Both the position numbers and the translations under genes were made by a program. From NCBI GenBank assembly GCA_016721085.1, contig JADKJI010000010.1, forward strand, positions 124,001 to 188,000: a stretch of 64,000 nucleotides of DNA. Reading direction: 5' to 3'. Origin of the DNA: Chitinophagaceae bacterium. Its GTDB lineage: Bacteria > Bacteroidota > Bacteroidia > Chitinophagales > Chitinophagaceae. The notes under the pieces were generated by a model. That model ran no database searches. It was not told where the DNA came from and saw only the letters and a list, made by a program, of their open reading frames with translations. Positions 9,703 to 19,002 of the stretch are shown here, piece by piece; position 1 is the first letter of the stretch; each line of letters begins with the position of its first letter.

Positions 9703-11621
9703 GGCGATTACTCACCATAGTATTCCTGTTCCTGTTTTTTGCTGCATCTGCTCAACAAAAAAAGTGGAGTGCTGAAATAGCTAAAACGGTTATGCAGCAG
9801 TGGAAAGACTCGTTTTCACTGGATGGAAAACCTGCTAAGTGGAGTTACGATATGGGAGTGATTTTGAAAGGTTTTGAAAATTGCTGGTTGAATAGTGGGG
9901 ACCCGGTGTATTATAATTATATCCAACAGCAAATTGATTTTTTTGTAAAGGATGATGGATCTATCAACACCTATAAACCAGATGAGTTCAATATCGATCA
10001 TATCAATAATGGCAAATCGATACTGACACTATATAGGGTAACACAAAAAGAGAAATACCTGAAAGCGGCCCGGTTATTAATGAGTCAATTACAAAAGCAT
10101 CCACGTACTAAAGAAGGAAGTTTTTGGCACAAGAAGATTTATCCAGGTCAAGTATGGCTGGATGGTTTATATATGGGGCAACCGTTCTATGCTGAATATG
10201 CTTTGCTTTCAGGAGAAGACAGTAGCTTAAATGATATCGCCCGTCAGTTTGTATTTATAGAAAAACATGCACGGGATATAAAAACGGGATTGCTTTATCA
10301 TGCGTGGGATGAAACAAAAGAACAAGCCTGGGCAAACAAACAAACAGGATGTTCCCCTTTATTCTGGGCAAGAGCCATGGGTTGGTATGCCAATGCATTG
10401 GTTGATGTGTTGGATTATTTTCCTCAGTACCATCCTGGAAGAAAAGAGCTAGTTGGAATCCTTAACCGTTTAGTAGAAGCGATAGCAAAAGAACAGGATG
10501 CCACTACAGGATTATGGAAAGATATACTTCATTATTCTGGTCCCGGAAAAGAGAAAAACTACTTTGAAGCCAGTGCCTCAAGTCAGTTTGTTTATGCTAT
10601 AGCAAAAGGTGTTCGTAAAGGATATCTTCCTTCTTCCAAAATTATAATTGCGAAGAAAGGGTACGACGGAATAATAAAGAAATTCATCAAGACAGAATCG
10701 GGTGTAACGCATTTGGATGGTACCGTAAAAGTTAGCGGACTTGGAGGTAAACCTTACAGAGATGGAAGTTTTGAATATTATATGAGTGAACCGGTGATAA
10801 GGGATGATGCAAAAGGAATCGGTGCTTTTTTATTAGCTGCAACGGAAATGGAATTGTTGCCCACCTTAACTTTTGCTAAAGGTAAGCAGGTAGTTCTTGA
10901 TAGTTACTTTAACCGCGAAACAAAAACAGATGCATTCGGGAAACGAATCGTTTTCCATTATAAGTGGTGGGAGAAAGATAACGGAGGCTATTCTTTCCTA
11001 AATCATATCATTAATAAGTACGGAGCTGTTACCAGTGTATTAGATGAGGCGCCAACTGAAAAGAATCTTTCTGGTGTATCGGTTTATTTCCTGGTTGACC
11101 CTGATTGGCCAAAGGAAAACAAGACCCCGAACTATATTGAACCGGCTCATTCAGAAGCCATCTATCAGTATGTTAAGAATGGCGGTACTCTTGTAATGAT
11201 GGCAAACGATAGCAATAATGTTGAATTTATCAGGTATAATGAATTGGCAAAAAAATTCGGTATTCACTGGAATGAGAATATGCGTCACGATGTTATCAAT
11301 AACCAATACGAGCAAGGCGCTTTAATGATACCTGCAGCACATCCCATTTTCAAGAAAACAAAGAAGGTTTTTATAAAGCAGTTATGTACACAAACAATAA
11401 CTGCTCCTACATATTCTGTGTATTCTGAAAACGGGGAAGTGTTGATGAGTGTTTCTCAAGTAGGCAAGGGTTGGGTTTTTGCTGTTGGTGACCCCTGGTT
11501 CTATAATGAATATGTTGATGGAAGGAAGATTCCGCAGGAGTATGAGAATTATGGAGCTGCTGAAGAGTTGGTGAAGTGGTTGTTGGGAAGTAAAAATTTA
11601 AAAGTCAAAAGTCAAAAATGA
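9699..11621 (+). CDS. Unsaturated rhamnogalacturonyl/galacturonyl hydrolase (GH105) with extra C-terminal domain
   Basis: A 640-residue exported enzyme. Residues about 25-390 form an (alpha/alpha)6 barrel of GH105, which removes the unsaturated uronic acid left at the end of lyase products. Visible marks are KWSYDMGV, VWLDGLYMGQPF with the conserved catalytic-type Asp, CSPLFWARAMGWY, and YRDGSFEYYMSEPVIRDDAKG. Residues about 400-640 form a second domain with GYSFLNHIINKYGA, YVKNGGTLVMMANDSNN and GKGWVFAVGDPWFYNEY, like DUF4350-type or ThuA/glutamine-amidotransferase-like folds. It overlaps the GH28 stop and the CE8 start by ATGA, so the three genes are likely translationally coupled. Confidence 0.92.
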   Translation: MRRLLTIVFLFLFFAASAQQKKWSAEIAKTVMQQWKDSFSLDGKPAKWSYDMGVILKGFENCWLNSGDPVYYNYIQQQIDFFVKDDGSINTYKPDEFNIDHINNGKSILTLYRVTQKEKYLKAARLLMSQLQKHPRTKEGSFWHKKIYPGQVWLDGLYMGQPFYAEYALLSGEDSSLNDIARQFVFIEKHARDIKTGLLYHAWDETKEQAWANKQTGCSPLFWARAMGWYANALVDVLDYFPQYHPGRKELVGILNRLVEAIAKEQDATTGLWKDILHYSGPGKEKNYFEASASSQFVYAIAKGVRKGYLPSSKIIIAKKGYDGIIKKFIKTESGVTHLDGTVKVSGLGGKPYRDGSFEYYMSEPVIRDDAKGIGAFLLAATEMELLPTLTFAKGKQVVLDSYFNRETKTDAFGKRIVFHYKWWEKDNGGYSFLNHIINKYGAVTSVLDEAPTEKNLSGVSVYFLVDPDWPKENKTPNYIEPAHSEAIYQYVKNGGTLVMMANDSNNVEFIRYNELAKKFGIHWNENMRHDVINNQYEQGALMIPAAHPIFKKTKKVFIKQLCTQTITAPTYSVYSENGEVLMSVSQVGKGWVFAVGDPWFYNEYVDGRKIPQEYENYGAAEELVKWLLGSKNLKVKSQK

Positions 11622-12622
11622 AAACAAGGTTTGTTTGTTTTGTCTTTTTGTTTTTTGCGTTTGTTTCGGTACATGCGCAACGGAAAATAATTGTTGATCC
11701 ATCTGGTAAGGGCGATTATAAAACTATTCAAGGGGCTATCAATAGTTTATCAGACAGCTCAGCAACGCCTCGTATCATTTATATAAAGAAGGGAATTTAC
11801 AGGGAGAAATTATATATAGAGAAATCGAATATCATTTTTGAGGGACAGGATCGTGAGGGTACAATTATTACAGCAGCTATAGCCCGCGATCAATGGCGTT
11901 GTATTCATAATGATGATTGGGGAGTAGCTACCATGAATGTGAGGGCTAATGATATTACGCTGAAGAATCTTACAGTTACCAATAGTTATGGTTTTGATTG
12001 GATAGCTGATAAGGTGATTGCCTGTCCGTTAGATACCGTAAACAAACAAAAAAAGATTACAAAGACCGGCCACCAGATGGCTTTACGCACTATTGCTGCT
12101 ACCAGGTTAAAAGCGATCAACTGTCATTTCCGTGCTTTAGCTGGCGATACGGTTAGTCCATGGGAAGTAGAAACCGGCTGTTGGTACTTTAAGGATTGCC
12201 TTATGGAAGGCGGAGTCGATTTCTATTGCCCTCGTGGCTGGGCATGGGCAGAGAACTGCGAGTTTGTGGTTTTTGGTGGAACAGCAGCTATTTGGCATGA
12301 TGGATCACGCTATGAAGATTCAAAAACAGTATTGGTAAACTGCAAGTTCAGTGGCTATGATAATTTCCTGTTAGGCCGTTATCATCGGGATGCCCAGTTT
12401 TATCTGGTGAATTGTTTGTTTGCGGATAACATGCGTGATAGTGCCATCTATAGGGTACCGACTAATAATGTAATTCAATGGGGACATAGGGTGTATTATT
12501 ATAATTGTCATAGGAAAGCAGGAGATTATAAATGGTATGCCAATAATATCAGCAAAGAACTTGCTGATAAGATTTCGGTGCAATGGGTTTTTGGTGATAA
12601 ATGGAAGCCAGAAGAGAAATAA
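11618..12622 (+). CDS. Pectin methylesterase-like protein (CE8), divergent
   Basis: A 334-residue exported beta-helix protein of the pectinesterase family, which demethylates pectin. The signal peptide ends near VHAQ. Family marks include GKGDYKTIQGAINSL, KGIYREKLYIEK and GHQMALRT. The core motifs are changed: QDT is GDT, the DFIFG block reads VDFYCPRGW, and the LGRPW block reads LLGRYHRDAQ. The catalytic-type Asp and Arg are kept, but the Gln and the Trp are not in the usual setting. It follows GH105 by an ATGA overlap. Best read as a divergent methylesterase, with activity to be tested. Confidence 0.85.
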   Translation: MKTRFVCFVFLFFAFVSVHAQRKIIVDPSGKGDYKTIQGAINSLSDSSATPRIIYIKKGIYREKLYIEKSNIIFEGQDREGTIITAAIARDQWRCIHNDDWGVATMNVRANDITLKNLTVTNSYGFDWIADKVIACPLDTVNKQKKITKTGHQMALRTIAATRLKAINCHFRALAGDTVSPWEVETGCWYFKDCLMEGGVDFYCPRGWAWAENCEFVVFGGTAAIWHDGSRYEDSKTVLVNCKFSGYDNFLLGRYHRDAQFYLVNCLFADNMRDSAIYRVPTNNVIQWGHRVYYYNCHRKAGDYKWYANNISKELADKISVQWVFGDKWKPEEK

Positions 12623-12645
12623 CTAAAAGAACAAAAAACAGCCGC

Positions 12646-14211
12646 ATGCGGTTACAAAAGGAAATACTTGAAAACATCAATAAAGAAGTGGTAGAAATAC
12701 CGCCTATTGATGTTTTTGAGTTACCAGAAAAGGTATTACAATTCGGAACAGGAGTTTTGTTAAGAGGATTGCCTGATTATTTTATTGACAAAGCCAATAA
12801 GAAAGGCATTTTCAATGGACGGATTGTTGTTGTTAAATCAACCGAATCGCGTGGAGCCGATGCATTCGATGAGCAGGATAGTTTATATACACTTTGCATT
12901 AGAGGGATTTCTGAAGGAAAGAATATTTCTGAAAACAATATCAACGCCTCTATCAGCAGGGTGATATCTGCAAGAAACGACTGGGAAGGGGTAATGCAAT
13001 GTGCGGCCAACCCTGAAATGAGTGTTATCATATCAAACACTACGGAAGTGGGAATTACGCTGGTAAAGGATAATATTCATGCCTTGCCACCAGAATCATT
13101 TCCTGGAAAACTCCTGGCTTTCTTATACCAACGGTTTAAGGTTTTTAAAGGAGATACAACAAAGGGAATGGTCATCATTCCAACAGAATTGATACCCGAT
13201 AATGGAGATAAGCTGGAATCCATAGTGATGGAACTGGCGCATCAGCACGGACTTGAAAGCGGGTTTATGGATTGGCTGGAGAACTGTAATCATTTCTGTA
13301 ATTCTTTAGTCGATTGTATAGTGCCGGGTAAGCTTCCTGCAATGGAACAGCAAAAGCTCGAAGAGAGCGCTGGATACACCGATGAGTTAATGATTATGAG
13401 TGAAGTGTATCGTCTTTGGGCAATAGAGACTGGTGATGAAAAAGTAAGGGAAACCCTTTCGTTCAGCACAGCAGTAAAGGGAATGGTATTAGCACCTGAC
13501 ATCCATGTTTTCAGGGAGTTGAAACTGCGATTGCTCAATGGTTCACATACTTTCAGTTGCGGATTGGCTCATTTAGCCGGGTTTAAGACGGTTAAAGAAG
13601 CGATGGGGAACGAGCTGTTTTCTTCTTATATCAGCAAGCTGATGTATAGCGAAATTGGTCAGGCCGTTCAGGACAAGCAGATAACAAAAGCCGCGGCAGA
13701 TGAATTTGCTGCCAATGTTTTGGATCGATTCCGCAACACATTTCTTGAGCATCAATGGTTGAGTATCTGTCTTCAGTATAGTTCCAAAATGAAAATGAGG
13801 AATGTTCCTCTTATCGTAAAATATAATCAAACTACAGGAGGGCCTGGGTCTCTGATGAGTCTTGGTTTTGCAGCTCATATTCTGTTTATGAGGTGTAAAC
13901 AAGGGGATGATGGCAAATACTACGGGGAATGGAATGGGGTGAAATACCCAATACAGGATGATCAGGCTGCCTGGTATTCCAAAATGTGGAATGAATCAGA
14001 ATTAGAGCTAATAGTAGAGAACATATTGAAAGATGAATTTGTTTGGGGTCTTAATTTATCAATACTGCCGGGTTTCGTGAGTGCTGTAAGCATTAAATTG
14101 CAGGAAATACTGCAGCTTGGAGTGCTCAAAACCCTCGAGCAGCATTTAATTGACCCCAAAACAAAAGAATTGTATGAAACAACGGGTACTAAAAGTTCAT
14201 CCCGGAGATAA
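12646..14211 (+). CDS. uxaB: Tagaturonate reductase (altronate oxidoreductase)
   Basis: Reduces D-tagaturonate to D-altronate with NADH in the cytoplasm, the second step of galacturonate breakdown. It belongs to the mannitol dehydrogenase/UxaB family: an N-terminal Rossmann region (LQFGTGVLLRGLPDYF) and an all-helical C-terminal domain with KLRLLNGSHTFSCGLAHLAG, which carries the catalytic Lys/Asn/His pattern. The ATG at 12646 (521 residues) is preferred because it starts just after the CE8 stop; an in-frame ATG at 12601 would overlap CE8 by 22 bases and add 15 basic residues. The 3' end overlaps the start of uxaA. Confidence 0.93.
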   Translation: MRLQKEILENINKEVVEIPPIDVFELPEKVLQFGTGVLLRGLPDYFIDKANKKGIFNGRIVVVKSTESRGADAFDEQDSLYTLCIRGISEGKNISENNINASISRVISARNDWEGVMQCAANPEMSVIISNTTEVGITLVKDNIHALPPESFPGKLLAFLYQRFKVFKGDTTKGMVIIPTELIPDNGDKLESIVMELAHQHGLESGFMDWLENCNHFCNSLVDCIVPGKLPAMEQQKLEESAGYTDELMIMSEVYRLWAIETGDEKVRETLSFSTAVKGMVLAPDIHVFRELKLRLLNGSHTFSCGLAHLAGFKTVKEAMGNELFSSYISKLMYSEIGQAVQDKQITKAAADEFAANVLDRFRNTFLEHQWLSICLQYSSKMKMRNVPLIVKYNQTTGGPGSLMSLGFAAHILFMRCKQGDDGKYYGEWNGVKYPIQDDQAAWYSKMWNESELELIVENILKDEFVWGLNLSILPGFVSAVSIKLQEILQLGVLKTLEQHLIDPKTKELYETTGTKSSSRR

Positions 14212-15811
14212 CGTAATTGTTGCCCTCGCCAACCTTTCAAAGGGGGAAACAATAACATTTAATGGTGCTGATTATTTGTTGAAAGATGATATAGGAGCAA
14301 AGCATAAGTTCTTTGAGCATGATATGAAGCCAGGCGATGAAGTGATCATGTATGGTGTGTTGGTGGGAACGGCACAAAAAGATATTGCTGCTGGATCAAG
14401 AATGACAACGGAAAACATTGCCCATGCCACACAATCGTATTCTTTTCGTGGTATTAAACCAGAATGGTCGGCGCCGGATGTTTCAAAATTTGCTGGCCGC
14501 ACATTCAACGGATATCACCGTAAAGACGGAAGAGTGGGCACTGCAAACTATTGGTTGTTTATTCCAACAGTGTTCTGTGAGAACCGCAATCTGGATGTGA
14601 TTCGTGAAGCAATGCATAACGAACTTGGCTATGCGGTAACTGCAAAGTATAAGACCTATACCAGGCAATTACTGGATGCCTATACTAAAGGAGAAGATCT
14701 TTCAAATATAGATTTAGCGGCATCGGCAATGGTGGCTAACCGGCCATTTAAGAATGTGGATGGAATAAAATTCCTGAATCATCAGGGTGGATGCGGTGGA
14801 ACCCGTCAGGATGCTGGTATTCTTGGGAAACTATTGGCAGCATATGCCGATCATCCCAACGTGGGAGGCATTACTGTTATGAGCCTGGGTTGTCAGAATT
14901 TGCAAGTGCAGGATTTTATCAAAGAACTGAAAGATAGAAATCCGGATTTTGATAAACCACTCTATGTGTTTGAGCAACAGCAATCGCAGAGTGAGGAGCA
15001 ATTAATTGCAGAAGCAATCCGTAAAACATTTGTAGGATTAGCTGAAATAAATAAGTTCGAAAGAAAGCCCGCGCCGCTCGATAAACTATGTATAGGAGTT
15101 AAGTGTGGTGGCAGCGATGGATTCAGTGGTATATCTGCAAATCCGGCTGTTGGGTATTGTTCAGATTTAGTAGTAGGATTAGGAGGACAGGTTCTATTAG
15201 CAGAGTTCCCAGAATTATGCGGAGCAGAACAAGAACTGATTGATAGATCTGTGAATAAAGAGACTGCAGAAAAGTTTATAGGCTTGATGCAGACTTATAG
15301 TGAACAAGCAGAAAGAGTGGGGTCTGGGTTTCATATGAATCCTTCCCCAGGAAATATAAAAGATGGATTGATTACCGACGCTATTAAAAGCGCCGGTGCA
15401 GCTAAGAAAGGAGGAACATCTCCGGTAGTGGATTGTCTCGATTATACCGAGAGGGCAGAGAAGAAAGGATTAAACCTTGTTTGTACTCCCGGTAATGACG
15501 TGGAAGCAACAACCGGTAAAGCAGCAAGTGGTGCTACCTTGATCCTTTTCACAACTGGCCTTGGTACACCAACAGGTAATCCAGTTTGTCCTACCATTAA
15601 AGTATCGACAAACAGTGCATTGACAAGAAGAATGGGTGACATTATTGATATTGATTGCGGTCCCATAGTAGAAGGAGTGAAAACAATTGAGGAGATGGGG
15701 GAAAGCATTTTAGAATATTGTATAAAAGCGGCAAGTGGGGAAGTGATTCCCAAAGCGGTGTTGTTGAACCAGGATGATTTTATTCCATGGAAGCGGGGGG
15801 TGAGTCTATGA
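14174..15811 (+). CDS. uxaA: Altronate dehydratase
   Basis: Dehydrates D-altronate to 2-keto-3-deoxygluconate. An N-terminal SAF domain (about residues 1-90, starting KQRVLKVHPGDNVIVAL) is joined to the UxaA catalytic domain, with HQGGCGGTRQD near residue 200 and GLGTPTGNPVCPTIKVSTNS near the C-terminus. The start chosen is ATG 14174 (545 residues), which gives the usual family N-terminus; an in-frame ATG at 14150 adds eight residues. It overlaps the end of uxaB by 38 bases. Length is typical for the single-chain enzyme of Bacteroidetes. Confidence 0.94.
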   Translation: MKQRVLKVHPGDNVIVALANLSKGETITFNGADYLLKDDIGAKHKFFEHDMKPGDEVIMYGVLVGTAQKDIAAGSRMTTENIAHATQSYSFRGIKPEWSAPDVSKFAGRTFNGYHRKDGRVGTANYWLFIPTVFCENRNLDVIREAMHNELGYAVTAKYKTYTRQLLDAYTKGEDLSNIDLAASAMVANRPFKNVDGIKFLNHQGGCGGTRQDAGILGKLLAAYADHPNVGGITVMSLGCQNLQVQDFIKELKDRNPDFDKPLYVFEQQQSQSEEQLIAEAIRKTFVGLAEINKFERKPAPLDKLCIGVKCGGSDGFSGISANPAVGYCSDLVVGLGGQVLLAEFPELCGAEQELIDRSVNKETAEKFIGLMQTYSEQAERVGSGFHMNPSPGNIKDGLITDAIKSAGAAKKGGTSPVVDCLDYTERAEKKGLNLVCTPGNDVEATTGKAASGATLILFTTGLGTPTGNPVCPTIKVSTNSALTRRMGDIIDIDCGPIVEGVKTIEEMGESILEYCIKAASGEVIPKAVLLNQDDFIPWKRGVSL

Positions 15812-15836
15812 TTATTCAATTCTTAGCATATAAAAG

Positions 15837-17327
15837 ATGGCTATTGATTTTACAAAGCGGTTTTTCTTTTCTCCGTTAACCGACGGCGGAGGAAAATTCC
15901 TTGACGAGAATTTTCTATTGCAGAATAAGACGGCACAAAGACTTTATCATGAGCATGCCGCATCAATGCCAATCATAGATTATCACAACCATCTGCCGCC
16001 GGTACAACTGACAAATGGTTTCCAATTTGAAAATATAACACAGGCCTGGTTATATGGCGACCATTACAAATGGAGAGCCATGCGCACCAATGGCGTTGCA
16101 GAAAAATATTGTACAGGAGATGCGAGCGATTTGGAAAAGTTTGAACAGTGGGCCGCAACGGTGCCATATACATTGCGTAATCCTTTGTATCATTGGACTC
16201 ATCTCGAATTACGTCGCTATTTTGATATCAATAGTCTTCTAAACGTACAATCGGCACATACCATTTATCAGGAGAGTTCCAGCAAATTACAGGAACCCGA
16301 GTTTAGCCCCAGAGGATTACTGGAGAAAATGAATGTGAAACTGATTTGTACTACCGACGATCCAATCGATTCACTCGAACATCATCAAACAATAAAGAAA
16401 GATCAGTGGGGAATAAAGGTATTACCGGCATTTCGTCCCGATAAAGCAATGAAAGTTGATAGCGCTGCCGAGTTCAATGCGTATGTTAACCAATTGGAAA
16501 AAGTAGCGAATAGCACTATTACGGGATACGATTCTTATCTCGATGCATTAAAAAAGCGTCACGATTATTTTGCTTCAATGGGAGCTTCTGTATCTGATCA
16601 TGGATTAGAGCAGATATATGCAGAAGACTATACAGAAAAAGAAATCAAATCGATTTTTGAAAAGATACGTTCTGGAAAGGAACTAAACCATAATGAAATC
16701 CTTCAATTCAAATCTGCCATGCTGGTGGTTTTTGCAGAGTGGGATTGGGAACGCGGCTGGGTGCAACAGTATCATTTGGGAGCGTTAAGAAATGTAAACG
16801 AAAGAAGGATGAACCAGTTGGGTCCAGATACCGGCTGGGATAGCATCGGTGATTTTTCACAAGCAAGATCATTGGCAAAATTCCTGAACAGACTGGATAA
16901 GGATGATAAACTTACCAAAACCATTATCTATAACCTCAATCCTGCCGATAATGAAGTGATGGCAACACTTGCAGGTAATTTCAACGATGGTTCTGTAGCA
17001 GGGAAAGTTCAATGGGGAAGCGCCTGGTGGTTTTTAGATCAGAAGGATGGAATGACAGACCAGATGAACGTATTGAGTAATATGGGTATGCTGAGTCGGT
17101 TTGTAGGAATGCTGACCGATAGCAGGAGCTTTTTATCATATCCCCGACATGAATATTTCAGAAGAATACTATGTAATCTTTTTGGAACTGAAATCGAGAA
17201 CGGCGAATTGCCATCAGACTTCAAATGGATTGCGAAAGTTATAGAGGATATCTGCTATAATAATGCCCGTGATTATTTCAACTGGAAGAATGTGATAGAA
17301 CCTTCGCCCGCCGGAGTAAAACAATAA
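15837..17327 (+). CDS. uxaC: Glucuronate/galacturonate isomerase
   Basis: A 496-residue cytoplasmic isomerase converting D-galacturonate to D-tagaturonate (and glucuronate to fructuronate). It is an amidohydrolase-superfamily TIM barrel. The metal-binding start IIDYHNHLPP is visible near residue 46, and the family blocks CTTDDP, LPAFRPDKA and FLSYPRHEYFRRILCN follow. It begins 25 bases after uxaA, and kduD follows after three bases, so the genes form one operon. It feeds UxaB. Length is close to the usual 470. Confidence 0.95.
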   Translation: MAIDFTKRFFFSPLTDGGGKFLDENFLLQNKTAQRLYHEHAASMPIIDYHNHLPPVQLTNGFQFENITQAWLYGDHYKWRAMRTNGVAEKYCTGDASDLEKFEQWAATVPYTLRNPLYHWTHLELRRYFDINSLLNVQSAHTIYQESSSKLQEPEFSPRGLLEKMNVKLICTTDDPIDSLEHHQTIKKDQWGIKVLPAFRPDKAMKVDSAAEFNAYVNQLEKVANSTITGYDSYLDALKKRHDYFASMGASVSDHGLEQIYAEDYTEKEIKSIFEKIRSGKELNHNEILQFKSAMLVVFAEWDWERGWVQQYHLGALRNVNERRMNQLGPDTGWDSIGDFSQARSLAKFLNRLDKDDKLTKTIIYNLNPADNEVMATLAGNFNDGSVAGKVQWGSAWWFLDQKDGMTDQMNVLSNMGMLSRFVGMLTDSRSFLSYPRHEYFRRILCNLFGTEIENGELPSDFKWIAKVIEDICYNNARDYFNWKNVIEPSPAGVKQ

Positions 17328-17330
17328 ATA

Positions 17331-18101
17331 ATGAGTGTATTAAATCTGTTTTCACTGGATGGAAAGATAGCCCTTGTAACAGGATGTAATAAGGGCATTG
17401 GCAAAGGAATGGCCCTGGGTTTAGCAGAAGCCGGCGCCGACATAATAGGCGTATCTGGCTCAATGGAATTGCAGGGAAGCGATATTGAAAAGCAGGTAAC
17501 AGCACTGGGAAGAAAATTTTATGCTTATCAGGCGAATCTGGCCGACAGAGATTCGTTATATGATTTCATTACTAAAGTAAAATCAGCACATCCTGTTGTA
17601 GATATACTAATCAATAACGCAGGAACCATTATGCGAAAACCTGCTGCGGAACATCCTGACGATTATTGGGACAAGGTATTAGCATTAAATCTTGACACGC
17701 CTTTCATACTCGCAAGAGAATTTGGAAAGGATATGATTGAAAGAGGAAACGGAAAGATAATCTTCACCTGTTCCCTGCTAAGTTTTCAAGGTGGTATTAA
17801 TGTTCCGGGCTATGCTGCAAGTAAAGGAGCATTGGCAAGTTTAGTAAAGGCTCTAGCGAATGAATGGGCATCAAAGGGAGTTAATGTAAATGGAATTGCT
17901 CCGGGATATATTGAAACTGAAAATACCGAAGCGCTTAGAAAAGATGAAGAGAGAAGTAAATCCATTCTCAGCCGTATACCTGCCAATCGTTGGGGTACGC
18001 CTGAAGATTTAAAAGGAGCAGTAGTATATCTTGCTTCCAAAGCAGCAGATTATGTTCATGGCGAATTACTGACCGTTGATGGTGGATGGATGGGTAGATA
18101 A
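17331..18101 (+). CDS. kduD: 2-dehydro-3-deoxy-D-gluconate 5-dehydrogenase (KduD)
   Basis: A 256-residue short-chain dehydrogenase that reduces 2,5-diketo-3-deoxygluconate to 2-keto-3-deoxygluconate using NAD(P)H, in the branch that uses unsaturated uronates made by lyases. Visible features are the cofactor loop TGCNKGIGKG, NNAG, the catalytic YAASKGA (Tyr and Lys) and a C-terminal GGWMGR ending. It starts three bases after uxaC, with kduI 35 bases downstream. Other SDR sugar dehydrogenases look similar, but the kduI neighbour settles the assignment. Confidence 0.93.
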   Translation: MSVLNLFSLDGKIALVTGCNKGIGKGMALGLAEAGADIIGVSGSMELQGSDIEKQVTALGRKFYAYQANLADRDSLYDFITKVKSAHPVVDILINNAGTIMRKPAAEHPDDYWDKVLALNLDTPFILAREFGKDMIERGNGKIIFTCSLLSFQGGINVPGYAASKGALASLVKALANEWASKGVNVNGIAPGYIETENTEALRKDEERSKSILSRIPANRWGTPEDLKGAVVYLASKAADYVHGELLTVDGGWMGR

Positions 18102-18136
18102 AAACTGTGCAAGCTAGCACAACAACTTATTGAATT

Positions 18137-18967
18137 ATGCAAATACGATTTACAGAAAGTCCGGCTGAAACCGCCACAATGAATACCCAACAATTGCGGG
18201 ATCATTTTTTGGTGGATGGACTGATGAAGAACGATCAGATTACGCTTGTATATACTCATTATGACCGAATGATAATTGGTGGAGTAAAGCCTGTTTCAAA
18301 AAAATGTGTTTTACCCAATCCAAGCGAACTCAGAGCTGAGTATTTTTTAGAAAGACGTGAACTAGGTATCATAAATGTTGGTGGCAATGGTACTGTTACT
18401 GCGGATGGAAAGAAATTCGACTTGAAAAAGCAGGATGCTTTGTATCTGGGTAAAGGAACAAAGGATGTGAGTTTTACATCGGCATCAAAAAAAGAGCCAG
18501 CCATTTTCTATCTTTTATCGGCACCAGCGCATCATACCTATCCTTCTAAAGTATGTACAAAAGAAAAGGCGGCTCCTGTTCAATTAGGAAGCAGTGAAAC
18601 CGCCAATCTTCGTACGGTTTATAAATACATTCACCTCGATGGAATAAGAAGTTGCCAGTTGGTGATGGGATTAACGGTTTTAGCAGAAGGATCTGTTTGG
18701 AATTCCATACCTCCACATACGCATACACGAAGAATGGAAGTCTATTTCTATTTTGATCTAAAACCAGAGCACCGCATTTTCCATTTCATGGGACAACCAC
18801 AGGAAACCCGCCATATTGTAATGGCTAATGAAGAAGCCGTGATTTCTCCTCCATGGAGCAGTCATTTCGGTTGTGGTACGAGCAACTATGGGTTTATTTG
18901 GGGAATGGCTGGTGAGAACCTGGTTTATACTGATATGGATCCCGCCCCTGTGCCGACTTTGAAATAA
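18137..18967 (+). CDS. kduI: 5-dehydro-4-deoxy-D-glucuronate isomerase (KduI)
   Basis: A 276-residue bicupin isomerase turning 5-keto-4-deoxyuronate into 2,5-diketo-3-deoxygluconate, the substrate of KduD. The zinc site is visible as HTHTRRMEVYFYF (two His and a Glu), with the fourth ligand His in the C-terminal PPWSSHFGCG. The N-terminal RFTESPAETATMNTQQLRDH is a family signature. Its substrate arises from GH105 products of lyase-cut pectin, which ties the extracellular lyase to the cytoplasmic pathway. Confidence 0.95.
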   Translation: MQIRFTESPAETATMNTQQLRDHFLVDGLMKNDQITLVYTHYDRMIIGGVKPVSKKCVLPNPSELRAEYFLERRELGIINVGGNGTVTADGKKFDLKKQDALYLGKGTKDVSFTSASKKEPAIFYLLSAPAHHTYPSKVCTKEKAAPVQLGSSETANLRTVYKYIHLDGIRSCQLVMGLTVLAEGSVWNSIPPHTHTRRMEVYFYFDLKPEHRIFHFMGQPQETRHIVMANEEAVISPPWSSHFGCGTSNYGFIWGMAGENLVYTDMDPAPVPTLK

Positions 18968-19002
18968 CACTACATATCATTTCAGAAGAAAAATAAAAAC
19001 TC

